Of a stretch of DNA of 19,520 nt, positions 1 to 7,145 are shown one piece after another (position 1 is the first letter of the stretch; the number at the start of each line of letters is the position of its first letter). The position numbers and the translations under genes were made by a program. The notes beneath the pieces are model-generated. The model had not been told where the DNA came from, made no database searches, and was given only the letters and a program-made list of their open reading frames with translations. The DNA is taken from assembly GCA_946482635.1 (NCBI GenBank), contig CAMLSG010000090.1, positions 1-19,520 of the forward strand. The letters are read 5' to 3'. This stretch comes from an uncultured Duganella sp. (GTDB lineage Bacteria; Pseudomonadota; Gammaproteobacteria; Burkholderiales; Burkholderiaceae).

Positions 1-55
1 GAGCGGATCCCTTACAAGGATTAGGTCGGGAGTTCGACCCTCTCAACGCCCACCA
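1..55 (+). tRNA. tRNA-Val (TAC), 3' part only
   Basis: This is the 3' portion of a tRNA cut by the left window edge. The anticodon stem GATCC/GGATT encloses the loop CTTACAA, giving anticodon TAC (valine). It is followed by a T-arm with TTCGACC in the loop, the 3' acceptor strand AACGCCC (45-51), discriminator A and an encoded CCA (53-55). The 5' acceptor strand and D-arm lie outside the window. In related betaproteobacteria a tRNA-Val/tRNA-Asp cluster commonly sits between hupB and ppiD, which fits the genes to the right. Confidence 0.93.
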
Positions 56-93
56 AAGCTTAAACAAAATGTAGTACCTGTGTTGTGAATGCT

Positions 94-170
94 GGAGCGG
101 TAGTTCAGTTGGTTAGAATACCGGCCTGTCACGCCGGGGGTCGCGGGTTCGAGCCCCGTCCGCTCCGCCA
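94..170 (+). tRNA. tRNA-Asp (GTC), copy 1
   Basis: A complete 77-nt cloverleaf. The acceptor strands GGAGCGG (94-100) and CCGCTCC (160-166) pair perfectly. The D-arm carries AGTTGGTTAGA, the anticodon loop CTGTCAC gives anticodon GTC (aspartate), the T-loop is TTCGAGC, and CCA is encoded at 168-170. It lies 38 nt after tRNA-Val and 21 nt before an identical copy, so all three are probably cut from one transcript. Confidence 0.97.
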
Positions 171-191
171 GCAAACGCACACACACTACCT

Positions 192-268
192 GGAGCGGTA
201 GTTCAGTTGGTTAGAATACCGGCCTGTCACGCCGGGGGTCGCGGGTTCGAGCCCCGTCCGCTCCGCCA
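192..268 (+). tRNA. tRNA-Asp (GTC), copy 2
   Basis: This is a second complete tRNA-Asp, identical base for base to the copy at 94-170, with acceptor GGAGCGG/CCGCTCC, anticodon GTC and encoded CCA at 266-268. The spacer between the copies is only 21 nt. It is the last gene of the tRNA transcript, since an intrinsic terminator begins 11 nt later. Confidence 0.97.
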
Positions 269-278
269 GAATCCCGAG

Positions 279-314
279 AAAGCCCCACAAGTCCAAAAGA
301 CGGTGGGGCTTTTT
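279..314 (+). terminator. Intrinsic terminator of the tRNA cluster
   Basis: A 10-bp stem AAAGCCCCAC (279-288) / GTGGGGCTTT (303-312) with a 14-nt loop runs into T residues up to 314. It starts 11 nt after the second tRNA-Asp and separates the tRNA transcript from ppiD. Confidence 0.85.
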
Positions 315-317
315 CAT

Positions 318-346
318 TTGCAACATCAGCAACTGCCCTGTAAAAT
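318..346 (+). promoter_or_regulatory. Probable sigma-70 promoter of ppiD
   Basis: A -35-like TTGCAA (318-323) is followed after 17 bp by a -10-like TAAAAT (341-346, five of six consensus bases). Transcription would begin near 353, giving a leader of about 40 nt with AGGAA at 376-380 upstream of the ppiD ATG. It lies directly behind the tRNA terminator, where a new promoter is expected. It is judged by eye only. Confidence 0.55.
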
Positions 347-391
347 CGCGCGAGCAGTTTTAAAGCCTCCACTCTAGGAAACCACGCTGAC

Positions 392-2287
392 ATGTTTGAT
401 TTCGTACGTACGCATCAAAAGCTGATGCAGATTATCCTGGCGCTCCTGATCGTGCCGTCGTTTGTGCTGGTCGGCGTGAGCGGCGTCAAGCTGTTCGGCG
501 AAGACGCGAATACCATTGCCAAGGTGGCCGGCTATCCGCTGACCCAGCAGGAATGGGAAAATGCCCAGCGCCGCCAGCTGGACCAGATGCGCCAGCGCTT
601 TGGCGCACAGTTCGACCAGAAACAGTTCGATACCCCGGAGTTCAAGCAGGGCATCCTGGATCAACTGATCGCCCAGCGCGCCGTGAACGCGGAAATCCGC
701 AGCGCCCACCTGACCACCAGCGAGCAGAAGGTGCAAGAGGCTATCACGACCCAGCTGCCGCTGTTCAAGGCTGATGGCAGCTACGACAAGGAACAATACC
801 TTCAGATCCTGGCTGCACAAGGCATGACCGCCGGCATGCACCAGGAGCAGATTCGCCACGACCTGGCGCTGCAACAAGTCGCCAGCGGTGTTGAACTGAG
901 CGCCTTTGTGCCGCGCACCGTTGCCAAAGCGATTTCCGATTTCGGTTCGCAAGAGCGTGAAGTGCAGGAGCTGGCACTGCCGGTTTCGCAATTCCTGCCG
1001 AACGTGAAGGTCACCGACGAAATGGTGAAGGCCTTCTACGACAAGAATACCAAGCTGTTCGAGATTCCTGAGTCGGCCAAGATCGAATACGTGGTATTCA
1101 ACGCGGATGCCGTTGCTTCGCAAGTCACCGTCAGCGACGAAGAAGTCGCCAGCTACTACAAGTCGAACGAAAAACGCTATACGGCTGAAGAAGCACGTCG
1201 CGCTTCGCACATCCTGATCGCTGCAACGGGCGACAAAGCTGCTGCCAAAGCCAAGGCTGAAGCAGTTCTGGCCGAAGTGCGCAAGAATCCGGCCGACTTC
1301 GCCAAGATCGCCAAAGCCAAGTCCGATGACTCAGGCTCCGCCGCGCAGGGCGGCGACCTGGGCGTGTTGGCGAAAGCTTCCAACCCGGCCGAAGTTGCCG
1401 CGTTCAAGCTGAAGCAGGGTGAAATCAGCGAGCTGGTGGAATCGGATTTTGGCTACCATATCGTTACTGTGACCGAACTTAAGCCGGCGCAGGTGAAATC
1501 ACTGGACGAAGTGAAGGGCGAGATCGCTGCCGAGATCAAGAAGCAGAAAGCCACCAAGCTGTACTCCGACCTGTCGGAGCAGTTCACCGACACCGTATAT
1601 TCGCAGTTCGAAAGTCTGAAACCGGCTGCCGACAAGCTGAAGCTGAAGATCGAAACCATGGATGGCGTTACCCGCCAGCCTAACCCGATCCTGGGCGCTG
1701 CTCCATTCAACAACGCCAAGTTCCTGACCGCCTTGTTCTCGGACGATTCGCTGAAGAACAAGCGCAACACCGAGGCAGTTGAAGTTGCGCCGCAAACCCT
1801 GGTAGCTGGCCGCATCGTGGAATTCAAGCCAGCCTCGAAGAAACCGCTGGCCGAAGTGGAAGCCGCGATCAAGCAGCAGGTAGCGCTGGAAGAGGCCGTG
1901 AAAGCAGCGAAGAAAGCCGGCGAAGAAAAGCTGGCTGTCGCCAAGAAGTCCGGCGACGCTGCAGGCTTCGGCGATGTGAAGACCATCTCGCGCGCCAAGG
2001 CGGAAGGCATCAACCCTGCGGCCGTCGCTGCAGTGATGAAGGCCGATGTCTCCAAGCTGCCAGCCTACGTTGGCGTGGAAATTCCAGGCCAGGGCTACGG
2101 CGTGTACCGTATCGGCAAGGTTGGCCAGCCAGCGGAACAGGATGCTGCCCGTCGCGAACAGGAAGGCCAGCGTATCAACCAGATCATTTCGCAACAGGAA
2201 ATGACTGGCTACATCGACGCGCTGAAGCAGAAAGCAAAGGTGAAGATCCTGCATCCGGTCGCGACGATCAAGCCGCAAGCCGAGTAA
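392..2287 (+). CDS. ppiD: Peptidyl-prolyl cis-trans isomerase PpiD (SurA_N / parvulin)
   Basis: This is a 631-residue inner-membrane-anchored periplasmic folding factor; E. coli PpiD is about 623 residues. The N-terminus is a short cytoplasmic stretch followed by one membrane segment at about residues 12-34. A SurA/PpiD-type chaperone region follows. A single parvulin domain spans about residues 265-365: it opens with RRASHILI, contains GGDLG, and closes with FGYHIV. A charged, Lys/Ala-rich helical C-terminal region completes the protein. PpiD assists newly exported proteins leaving the Sec translocon, and in E. coli its own isomerase activity is weak, so chaperoning is probably its main role. 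The ATG at 392 is supported by AGGAA at 376-380 and by the membrane anchor starting a few residues later. Its position after the tRNA-Val/tRNA-Asp cluster is typical of betaproteobacteria. The gene is a single transcription unit with its own promoter and terminator. Confidence 0.93.
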   Translation: MFDFVRTHQKLMQIILALLIVPSFVLVGVSGVKLFGEDANTIAKVAGYPLTQQEWENAQRRQLDQMRQRFGAQFDQKQFDTPEFKQGILDQLIAQRAVNAEIRSAHLTTSEQKVQEAITTQLPLFKADGSYDKEQYLQILAAQGMTAGMHQEQIRHDLALQQVASGVELSAFVPRTVAKAISDFGSQEREVQELALPVSQFLPNVKVTDEMVKAFYDKNTKLFEIPESAKIEYVVFNADAVASQVTVSDEEVASYYKSNEKRYTAEEARRASHILIAATGDKAAAKAKAEAVLAEVRKNPADFAKIAKAKSDDSGSAAQGGDLGVLAKASNPAEVAAFKLKQGEISELVESDFGYHIVTVTELKPAQVKSLDEVKGEIAAEIKKQKATKLYSDLSEQFTDTVYSQFESLKPAADKLKLKIETMDGVTRQPNPILGAAPFNNAKFLTALFSDDSLKNKRNTEAVEVAPQTLVAGRIVEFKPASKKPLAEVEAAIKQQVALEEAVKAAKKAGEEKLAVAKKSGDAAGFGDVKTISRAKAEGINPAAVAAVMKADVSKLPAYVGVEIPGQGYGVYRIGKVGQPAEQDAARREQEGQRINQIISQQEMTGYIDALKQKAKVKILHPVATIKPQAE

Positions 2288-2307
2288 GCAGCTAAGCGCT
2301 CTATGAG

Positions 2308-2342
2308 AGCCGGTGTCCGTGCAAACGGACCCCGGCTTTTTT
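2308..2342 (+). terminator. Intrinsic terminator of ppiD
   Basis: AGCCGG (2308-2313) and GTCCGT (2315-2320) pair with ACGGAC (2325-2330) and CCGGCT (2332-2337), with a single T/C mismatch between the two helices. The loop is a GCAA tetraloop (2321-2324). Six T residues follow at 2337-2342. It starts 20 nt after the ppiD stop. Confidence 0.92.
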
Positions 2343-2352
2343 CTTATGTGCG

Positions 2353-2380
2353 GATAATGTCCTGCGGGGCGGCGCCCCGC
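2353..2380 (+). promoter_or_regulatory. Possible -10 element and GC-rich leader hairpin before the PEP-CTERM gene
   Basis: GATAAT at 2353-2358 resembles a -10 box; no good -35 is visible 16-18 bp upstream. Directly after it GCGGGGC (2364-2370), loop GGC and GCCCCGC (2374-2380) form a perfect 7-bp GC stem. If the -10 is real, the transcript would begin with this hairpin, about 13 nt before the strong ribosome binding site GGAAGGAG (2393-2400). The hairpin could stabilise the mRNA 5' end or be a protein-binding site; neither is shown. Confidence 0.3.
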
Positions 2381-2406
2381 CGTCCATATCTTGGAAGGAG
2401 CACATC

Positions 2407-3207
2407 ATGCACATGATCCGTTTAGGTCTCGCTGCGCTGTTCTGCGTCTGCGTCAGCGCCGCCGGCGCCCAGGAATCGCCTGCCGCGCCCGGCACCAGCC
2501 ATATCGTCCTGCAGCTGTCTGACCTCGAATTCAATGCCTATTCGCTCGATCCGCTAGGCGGTACAGCCGCGGCGGGCCTGCTCGGGCAGCAGTATCGCGC
2601 GGCGGCGAAAGTGACTGGAACGCGGGAAGAGTTTTCCCGGGAGTATGTCGGTACCCGCCCAGTCGGGGCCCATGCGATTGGCGATTCAAGCCGCATGGAC
2701 AACGCCAGCAGCATCTTTATCGATTGGGATTCCTTTTCCGGCGGCACGGACTACGCTTTCAATGCGCATGCCGAGCTGCGTGATCCGCTGAGTCAATGGT
2801 ACCTCGCGGAAGGAACGGCGAGTTGGGACGCCACCATACACCTGACGCCGAACTCCGCGCTGGTGGTGAGCGGCCATCTGTTCGGCATGCAGGAAGTCGG
2901 CGCCGGGTCGCCCTTCGATGCAGCTGCAGGCGGGTTCTTTGATATCGGGCTTGCAGGCGCCGACGCTGCAACGGCTTATACAAGAAGCTTCGGGTCGGAC
3001 GGCGCGCAACCTGGCATCGACGAATTCTTTTCGCTGTCGATCTTCAACCGCAGCGACACGGACAAGGACTTCAGCTGGAGCGTTACGGCCGGCGTGAGCG
3101 CCGCCAAGGCCATTCCGCCCGTGCCAGAACCGTCCGTCCTGGCGATGACCCTGTGCGGATTGCTATTGCTCGCTATGCGCCATGCAGCCTGCGCGCAGCG
3201 GCGATGA
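2407..3207 (+). CDS. Exported PEP-CTERM sorting-domain protein, function unknown
   Basis: A 266-residue protein with a tripartite exosortase-type architecture. The N-terminal signal peptide covers about residues 1-21 and ends around AAGAQ. The central part is secreted and beta-rich, with no catalytic motif that I recognise. The C-terminal sorting signal is VPEP (residues 239-242), a hydrophobic segment (about 243-258) and a basic tail ending in QRR. PEP-CTERM proteins are cut by an exosortase, and many bacteria that carry them make exopolysaccharide or biofilm. No exosortase lies in this window. The ATG at 2407 has the ribosome binding site GGAAGGAG 6 nt upstream; a second in-frame ATG at 2413 is less likely. 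The 3' end overlaps the 3' end of the opposite gene mnmH by 35 bp. The sorting-domain call is confident; the role is not known. Confidence 0.85.
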   Translation: MHMIRLGLAALFCVCVSAAGAQESPAAPGTSHIVLQLSDLEFNAYSLDPLGGTAAAGLLGQQYRAAAKVTGTREEFSREYVGTRPVGAHAIGDSSRMDNASSIFIDWDSFSGGTDYAFNAHAELRDPLSQWYLAEGTASWDATIHLTPNSALVVSGHLFGMQEVGAGSPFDAAAGGFFDIGLAGADAATAYTRSFGSDGAQPGIDEFFSLSIFNRSDTDKDFSWSVTAGVSAAKAIPPVPEPSVLAMTLCGLLLLAMRHAACAQRR

Positions 3208-4228
3208 AGGATTCGGGCGAGATGTCGGCAAGCGCCAGTTCGGTGGCTTTGTCGTATTGCACGAAGTTGCGGTGGATCGATTTGAGATAGGCCGGGTCGT
3301 AATGGTCGACCAGGAGTTCGTCGACCAAGGCGGGCATCTCGCCTGCAGAGGCCATGGCCTGCCAGCGCTCGATGCGTTCGCGGCCGTGCAATTGCACCAG
3401 GAATTCCAGCTGCGCATTGAGCGCCGGGGCGTTGCAGGCGAAATGCTGGTAGTCCTCGATCAGCAGCTTGACGCGGTCTTCCCGCGCCACCTGCATGGCG
3501 ATGCAAGGCGAAGCCCGCATGCGTTCCATCAGCGCGCCCGGCACGCGCAGGCTGCCCACCTTGCGGCTTTCCGATTCGACGAAGACCGGCAACTGAGGGT
3601 CGAAACGGCGCAGGCGGTCCCAGATCGACGTTTCGAAGGCCTTTTGCGAAGGCTGCGGCTGGCAAGGAATATTGCCCAGCACCGAGCCGCGGTGCGCCGC
3701 AAGCTGTTCCAGGTCCAGCACTTGCGCCCCGATCGCCTCCAGCGTGTCGAGCAGGCGGGTCTTGCCGCTGCCGGTGGTGCCGCAGATCACGCGGAAGTCG
3801 AGTTCCGGCGTCTGTTCCAGCTGTGCGTTGATGGCGGTGCGGAAGGCCTTGTAGCCGCCATCGAGCTGCACCACGGGCCAGCCGATCTTGGCCAGCACGG
3901 TCGCCATGGAGCCGCTGCGGTTGCCGCCGCGCCAGCAATAGATCAGGGGCTTCCAGTCGCGCGGTTTGTCCAGCCACAGCGTCTCGATGTGGTAGCCGAT
4001 GTTCTTCGAGACCATGGCCGCGCCGACCTTCTTCGCTTCGAAAGAGCCGACCTGCTTGTACATGGTGCCGACCGTGATGCGCTGCTCGTCGTCCAGCACC
4101 GGGCAATTGATCGCGTTAGGCAGATGATCGAGCGCGTATTCGGAAGGGCTGCGGGCGTCGATGATGGTGTCGAAGTCGTCGAGGCGGGCCAGGACGTCTT
4201 CGATAGGCAGGATTTCTGGATACTTCAT
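3173..4228 (-). CDS. mnmH: tRNA 2-selenouridine synthase (MnmH/SelU/YbbB)
   Basis: A 351-residue enzyme that modifies the wobble 2-thiouridine of tRNAs for Glu, Gln and Lys: geranylation of the sulfur, then replacement by selenium from selenophosphate. The N-terminal rhodanese domain (about residues 1-130) has the active-site cysteine Cys98 in YCWRGGNRSGS. The second domain has a P-loop GTTGSGKT at residues 150-157. Length is close to the E. coli enzyme. Its ATG at 4228 overlaps the tesA stop as ATGA. No Shine-Dalgarno-like sequence is seen before this start, which points to translational coupling with tesA. The stop is TAG at 3173-3175. The selenium reaction needs selD elsewhere in the genome; without it the protein would only geranylate. 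Confidence 0.93.
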   Translation of the reverse strand: MKYPEILPIEDVLARLDDFDTIIDARSPSEYALDHLPNAINCPVLDDEQRITVGTMYKQVGSFEAKKVGAAMVSKNIGYHIETLWLDKPRDWKPLIYCWRGGNRSGSMATVLAKIGWPVVQLDGGYKAFRTAINAQLEQTPELDFRVICGTTGSGKTRLLDTLEAIGAQVLDLEQLAAHRGSVLGNIPCQPQPSQKAFETSIWDRLRRFDPQLPVFVESESRKVGSLRVPGALMERMRASPCIAMQVAREDRVKLLIEDYQHFACNAPALNAQLEFLVQLHGRERIERWQAMASAGEMPALVDELLVDHYDPAYLKSIHRNFVQYDKATELALADISPESFIAAARRLHGA

Positions 4229-4860
4229 TTTGTTTTCAGTATTGGCTGGAGGTGGGGCCAGATATTACCCAGGATGATAGGATGGGCTGACGCCAGCGGG
4301 TGCAGGCGGTCTGGCTGGAATAGTTCCGGTTTCTGCGCGACGCCATCGAGCATGAAAGGCGCCAGGGGCACTTTCACGTCCTTGCTCAGGGTGCCGTACA
4401 TGGCAAAGAATTTGTCGGCATAATCACGGCCGTAGTTTGGCGGCATGCGCATGCCGACCAGCAGCACCTGGGCGCCGGCCTTGCGTGATTCGTCAACCAT
4501 GGCGCGCAGGTTGGATTCTGCGGCGGCGACCGGCAGGCCGCGCAGGCCATCGTTGGCGCCCAGCTCGATGATCACGATATTCGGCTTGTGCTTGCTCAGC
4601 AGGGCCGGCAGGCGGGTGCGGCCGCCGCTGGTGGTTTCGCCGCTGACGCTGGCGTTGACAACCGTGGCAGGAAGTTTCTGGTCCTTCAGGCGCTGGTCGA
4701 GCAGGGCGACCCAGCCGGCCCCGCGCGAGATGCCGTATTCGGCCGACAGGCTGTCTCCCACCACCAGGACGGTTTTTGATGCAGAATAGGCGTTCGTGGC
4801 GGCGCTGAACATCAGGATCAGCACTGCGAAGAAGCGGACACTATTTTTGAACATGATCAT
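4225..4860 (-). CDS. tesA: Arylesterase / lysophospholipase TesA (SGNH hydrolase)
   Basis: A 211-residue exported esterase. It has a signal peptide at about residues 1-27 (hydrophobic FFAVLILMF, ending near AYSAS). The SGNH blocks are all present: block I GDSLS with nucleophile Ser37, block II Gly around residue 74, block III GAND with Asn103, and block V D184-R-L-H187 completing the triad. TesA-type enzymes hydrolyse acyl-CoA thioesters, lysophospholipids and aryl esters in the periplasm. The ATG at 4860 is chosen because GAGGAG (minus strand, 4869-4874) lies 8 nt upstream. It is first in an operon with mnmH (4-bp overlap) and divergent from ybbA, the same pairing as in E. coli. Its start codon overlaps that of ybbA. 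Confidence 0.93.
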   Translation of the reverse strand: MIMFKNSVRFFAVLILMFSAATNAYSASKTVLVVGDSLSAEYGISRGAGWVALLDQRLKDQKLPATVVNASVSGETTSGGRTRLPALLSKHKPNIVIIELGANDGLRGLPVAAAESNLRAMVDESRKAGAQVLLVGMRMPPNYGRDYADKFFAMYGTLSKDVKVPLAPFMLDGVAQKPELFQPDRLHPLASAHPIILGNIWPHLQPILKTK

Positions 4861-4874
4861 GCGTGATACTCCTC
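4851..4874. promoter_or_regulatory. Shared divergent translation-start region of tesA and ybbA
   Basis: The perfect palindrome CATGATCATG (4852-4861) carries start codons on both strands: ATG at 4853 and 4859 for ybbA on plus, and ATG at 4860 for tesA on minus. The tesA ribosome binding site GAGGAG (rc of 4869-4874) lies inside ybbA codons. No good Shine-Dalgarno sequence is visible for ybbA. Any promoter for either gene must therefore lie inside the other gene's coding sequence. TATTTT at 4842-4847 is a possible -10 for ybbA, which would make that transcript nearly leaderless; this is weak. Confidence 0.6.
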
Positions 4875-5557
4875 AAACTTCCGGCCTGGTGGCCAAGTCG
4901 GCGATTGCCGTCTCCGGCCTGGGCAAGCGGGTGGCCGACGCCAGCGGCGAACTGACCATCCTGCATGGGGTGGATTTTACCGTGCAAAAGGCGGAAACGC
5001 TCGCCATTGTAGGGGCTTCCGGCTCCGGCAAATCAACCTTGCTTGGGCTGCTGGCCGGCCTGGATACGCCGACCGAAGGCAAAGTGGTGCTGGATGGCGT
5101 CGACATATTCGCGCTGGACGAAGATGGCCGGGCCGCCTTGCGCAAGGAAAAGCTGGGCTTCGTCTTCCAGTCCTTCCAGTTGCTGCCGCATTTGACTGCG
5201 GTTGAAAACGTGATGCTTCCGCTGGAACTGTCCGGCGACGGTGCGGCGCGCGAGAAGGCCGAGGCCATGCTTGGCCGTGTAGGGCTTTCCAGCCGCTTGA
5301 AGCATTACCCAAAATTCCTCTCCGGCGGCGAGCAGCAGCGAGTAGCCCTGGCCCGCGCCTTCGTGACGCAACCGCCATTGCTGCTGGCCGACGAGCCGAC
5401 CGGCAGCCTGGATGCGGCCACCGGCGAATCGGTGATCCAGCTGATGTTCGAGTTGAACCGTGAACATGGATCGACCCTGGTGCTGGTCACGCACGACACG
5501 CACATCGCAGCGCGCTGCGGGCGCGTCATCACGATCGCGGCCGGCCGGATCGCCTGA
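4859..5557 (+). CDS. ybbA: ABC transporter ATP-binding protein, YbbA family (LolD-like)
   Basis: A 232-residue ABC ATPase of the LolD/MacB/YbbA branch. Walker A is GASGSGKST (residues 52-60), the Q-loop is Gln104 in FVFQSF, the signature is LSGGEQ (154-159), Walker B is LLLADE (174-179) followed by PTGSLD, and the H-loop is His212. The sequence VALARAF and the ending are close to E. coli YbbA. The likely start is ATG 4859 or ATG 4853; a GTG at 4796 would extend it 21 codons into the antisense of tesA and has little support. E. coli YbbA works with the FtsX-like permease YbbP, but no permease follows here, because the next gene is nnr on the opposite strand 7 bp away. The partner must be elsewhere or absent. 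Substrate unknown. Confidence 0.88.
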   Translation: MRDTPQTSGLVAKSAIAVSGLGKRVADASGELTILHGVDFTVQKAETLAIVGASGSGKSTLLGLLAGLDTPTEGKVVLDGVDIFALDEDGRAALRKEKLGFVFQSFQLLPHLTAVENVMLPLELSGDGAAREKAEAMLGRVGLSSRLKHYPKFLSGGEQQRVALARAFVTQPPLLLADEPTGSLDAATGESVIQLMFELNREHGSTLVLVTHDTHIAARCGRVITIAAGRIA

Positions 5558-5565
5558 TTTTTTTT
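5532..5565 (+). terminator. Possible intrinsic terminator overlapping the end of ybbA
   Basis: CGATC (5532-5536) and CGG (5538-5540) can pair with CCG (5545-5547) and GATCG (5548-5552), with one bulged G and a CCGG loop. CCTGA and eight T residues (5558-5565) follow. The stem lies within the last codons of ybbA. The T tract is slightly displaced from the stem, which lowers confidence. Confidence 0.45.
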
Positions 5566-7100
5566 CAGCTGCCGTAATCAGCTGCCAGGCGGTTGACTTC
5601 AGCGCGGATGGCCGGGATCAGTTCGCCCGCGGTGAGGCCGATTGGGCCCGCGCCTTTGGTGACAAGGAGATCGGCCGCCATGCCGTGCAGCCAGACGCCG
5701 GCCAAAGCTGCTTCCCACTCCGGCCAGCCCTGGGCCAGCAGGCTGCCGCACAGGCCGGACAGCACATCGCCCGTGCCCGCCGTCGCGAGGGCCGGGTTGC
5801 CGGTAGTGTTGATGACAATGGCGCCATCGCGCGCCGCGATCACCGTTCCTGAACCCTTCAACACGACGGTTGCTGCGAGCCGTTCTGCCAGTGCACGGGC
5901 CGCCGCCGGGCGGTCGGCCTGGACGTCGGCTGCACTTATCCCCAGCAGGCGCGCGGCTTCCAGCGGGTGCGGCGTCAGGATGCAGGGCGCCTTACGCTGT
6001 GCCAGTTGCGTGCGCAAGGCTTCGGAGCCTGCCAGCAGGTTCAGGGCGTCGGCGTCGAGTACCACTGCGCTTTGACTGTGCAGGGCGCTGGCCAGCATTT
6101 CGGCGCTCGCTGCCGAGCCGCCCATGCCGGGGCCGATCACCAGCACAGCGCTGTTGAAGTCATATTCCTGCGCGCTTCGGCACATTAGTTCGGGTTGGGC
6201 GGCATCGAATGCCGGGGGCTCGCCGACGAAGCATGCGTAAACGCGGCCAGCACCGCTGTTGAGTGCAGTGCGTGCTGCAAGAAGCGGCGCGCCGGCCATG
6301 CCGCGGGCGCCGCCAACGACGGCTACGCTGCCATGGCTGCCTTTGTGGGAGCTATGGCGGCGCCGGCGCGCGCAGTGCGCAAACAGCGCCACGTCATTCA
6401 GTTTCGCGCCGGCCGCCGGGAACAATTCGTGGTCGATTTCAAGGCTGTTGACGATGACCAAGCCGGCATGATCGCGGCCCTCGGCCGTGTGCAAGCCAGG
6501 CTTGTCGCCAATGAAGGTCACCGTGTGGGTGGCGCGTACCGCAATGCCGGTCGATTCCCCGCCAACGATGGCGCCGGTGTCGGAATCCAGGCCGCTCGGT
6601 ACATCGAGCGCGATGATGGGGCAGGCCAGGTCATTGACCGCTGAGACCAATTCTGCAAAGTCCCCGGCAATCGGCCGTGTCAGGCCGATGCCGAACAGGC
6701 CGTCGACAACCAGGTTCCATTCGGTGCTACTCGCAACGGCGCGCGCGTCTGCGGCGCTGTTGATCGCTGCGAAGCTGGCGGGCGAGCTGCGTGCCCGCTG
6801 CAGCGCATCGATCCGTTCCGGTGCGGCCGTGCCAGCGGGCGGGAAATGCAGGATGGTAACCTGGGCGCCTGCATGGCCGAGGTGCGCCGCGGCTTCGAGC
6901 GCGTCGCCGCCGTTGTTGCCGGGGCCGGCCAGCACCAGTACTTTGGCGCGATCGATGGTGGATGGCAGCAAGCCGAGCGCTGCATTGGCGCCAGCCTGGC
7001 CGGCGCGCTGCATGAGCGCACCGCCGGGCAAACGCTGCGCCGCAGCGTGCTCGATCGCGCGAAGCTCTGCAATCGTAAAGAGGGGCGTCATGCGGGGCAT
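5565..7100 (-). CDS. nnr: Bifunctional NAD(P)H-hydrate epimerase / ADP-dependent NAD(P)H-hydrate dehydratase
   Basis: A 511-residue repair enzyme fusing both halves of the NAD(P)HX repair system. The N-terminal YjeF_N epimerase (about residues 1-215) has GPGNNGGD at 59-66 and the LDVPSGLDSDTG motif. The C-terminal ribokinase-like dehydratase has KGSHG and a GGARGMAGA stretch near its start, LDADALN, LTPHPLEA, and the nucleotide/catalytic motif GTGDVLSG near the end. The enzyme rescues NADH and NADPH that have been hydrated spontaneously or by glyceraldehyde-3-phosphate dehydrogenase. It uses ADP in the dehydration step. The position after GGD is Ala where I recall Gly as usual, a conservative change. 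Start at 7100 (a second ATG at 7091 is possible; neither has a strong ribosome binding site). It is divergent from the 5-oxoprolinase with 45 bp between them, and convergent with ybbA 7 bp apart. Confidence 0.93.
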   Translation of the reverse strand: MPRMTPLFTIAELRAIEHAAAQRLPGGALMQRAGQAGANAALGLLPSTIDRAKVLVLAGPGNNGGDALEAAAHLGHAGAQVTILHFPPAGTAAPERIDALQRARSSPASFAAINSAADARAVASSTEWNLVVDGLFGIGLTRPIAGDFAELVSAVNDLACPIIALDVPSGLDSDTGAIVGGESTGIAVRATHTVTFIGDKPGLHTAEGRDHAGLVIVNSLEIDHELFPAAGAKLNDVALFAHCARRRRHSSHKGSHGSVAVVGGARGMAGAPLLAARTALNSGAGRVYACFVGEPPAFDAAQPELMCRSAQEYDFNSAVLVIGPGMGGSAASAEMLASALHSQSAVVLDADALNLLAGSEALRTQLAQRKAPCILTPHPLEAARLLGISAADVQADRPAAARALAERLAATVVLKGSGTVIAARDGAIVINTTGNPALATAGTGDVLSGLCGSLLAQGWPEWEAALAGVWLHGMAADLLVTKGAGPIGLTAGELIPAIRAEVNRLAADYGS

Positions 7101-7108
7101 TCTAGCAC

Positions 7109-7138
7109 TACAATAACTGCTTCACGACGAGAGCGAGG
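7109..7138 (+). promoter_or_regulatory. Possible -10 element and ribosome binding site of the 5-oxoprolinase gene
   Basis: The 45-bp gap between nnr and the oxoprolinase contains TACAAT (7109-7114), five of six bases of a -10 box. A -35 cannot be identified with confidence; it would fall in the first codons of nnr. GAGG at 7135-7138 lies 7 nt before the ATG at 7146 and supports that start over longer upstream readings through nnr. Confidence 0.35.
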
Positions 7139-7145
7139 CAGCGCA

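Larger units (their letters stand above)
92..269 (+). repeat. Tandem direct repeat carrying the two tRNA-Asp genes
   Basis: Positions 92-171 and 190-269 are identical over 80 bp: the whole 77-nt tRNA plus CT before and G after. The 18 bp between the repeats are unique. This looks like a local gene duplication kept for dosage; identity of the pair may be maintained by gene conversion (inference). Confidence 0.85.

Noticed and set aside
92..269. The tRNA repeat as an attachment site of an integrated element
   Set aside because: The 80-bp repeats are whole tRNA genes only 18 bp apart, with no integrase or mobile genes around; gene duplication explains them.
374..1210. A 278-residue frame antisense to ppiD
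   Set aside because: It is in codon register with ppiD and explained by codon bias; the product is low-complexity Leu/His/Arg-rich.
3182..4423. A 413-residue plus-strand frame across mnmH and tesA
   Set aside because: It is antisense to two well-supported genes with conserved catalytic motifs, and its own sequence shows no family resemblance.
6846..7145. N-terminal extension of the 5-oxoprolinase by 100 residues
   Set aside because: This stretch is the antisense of the nnr N-terminus. The family N-terminus (DRGGTFTD) begins right after ATG 7146, which has GAGG 7 nt upstream.
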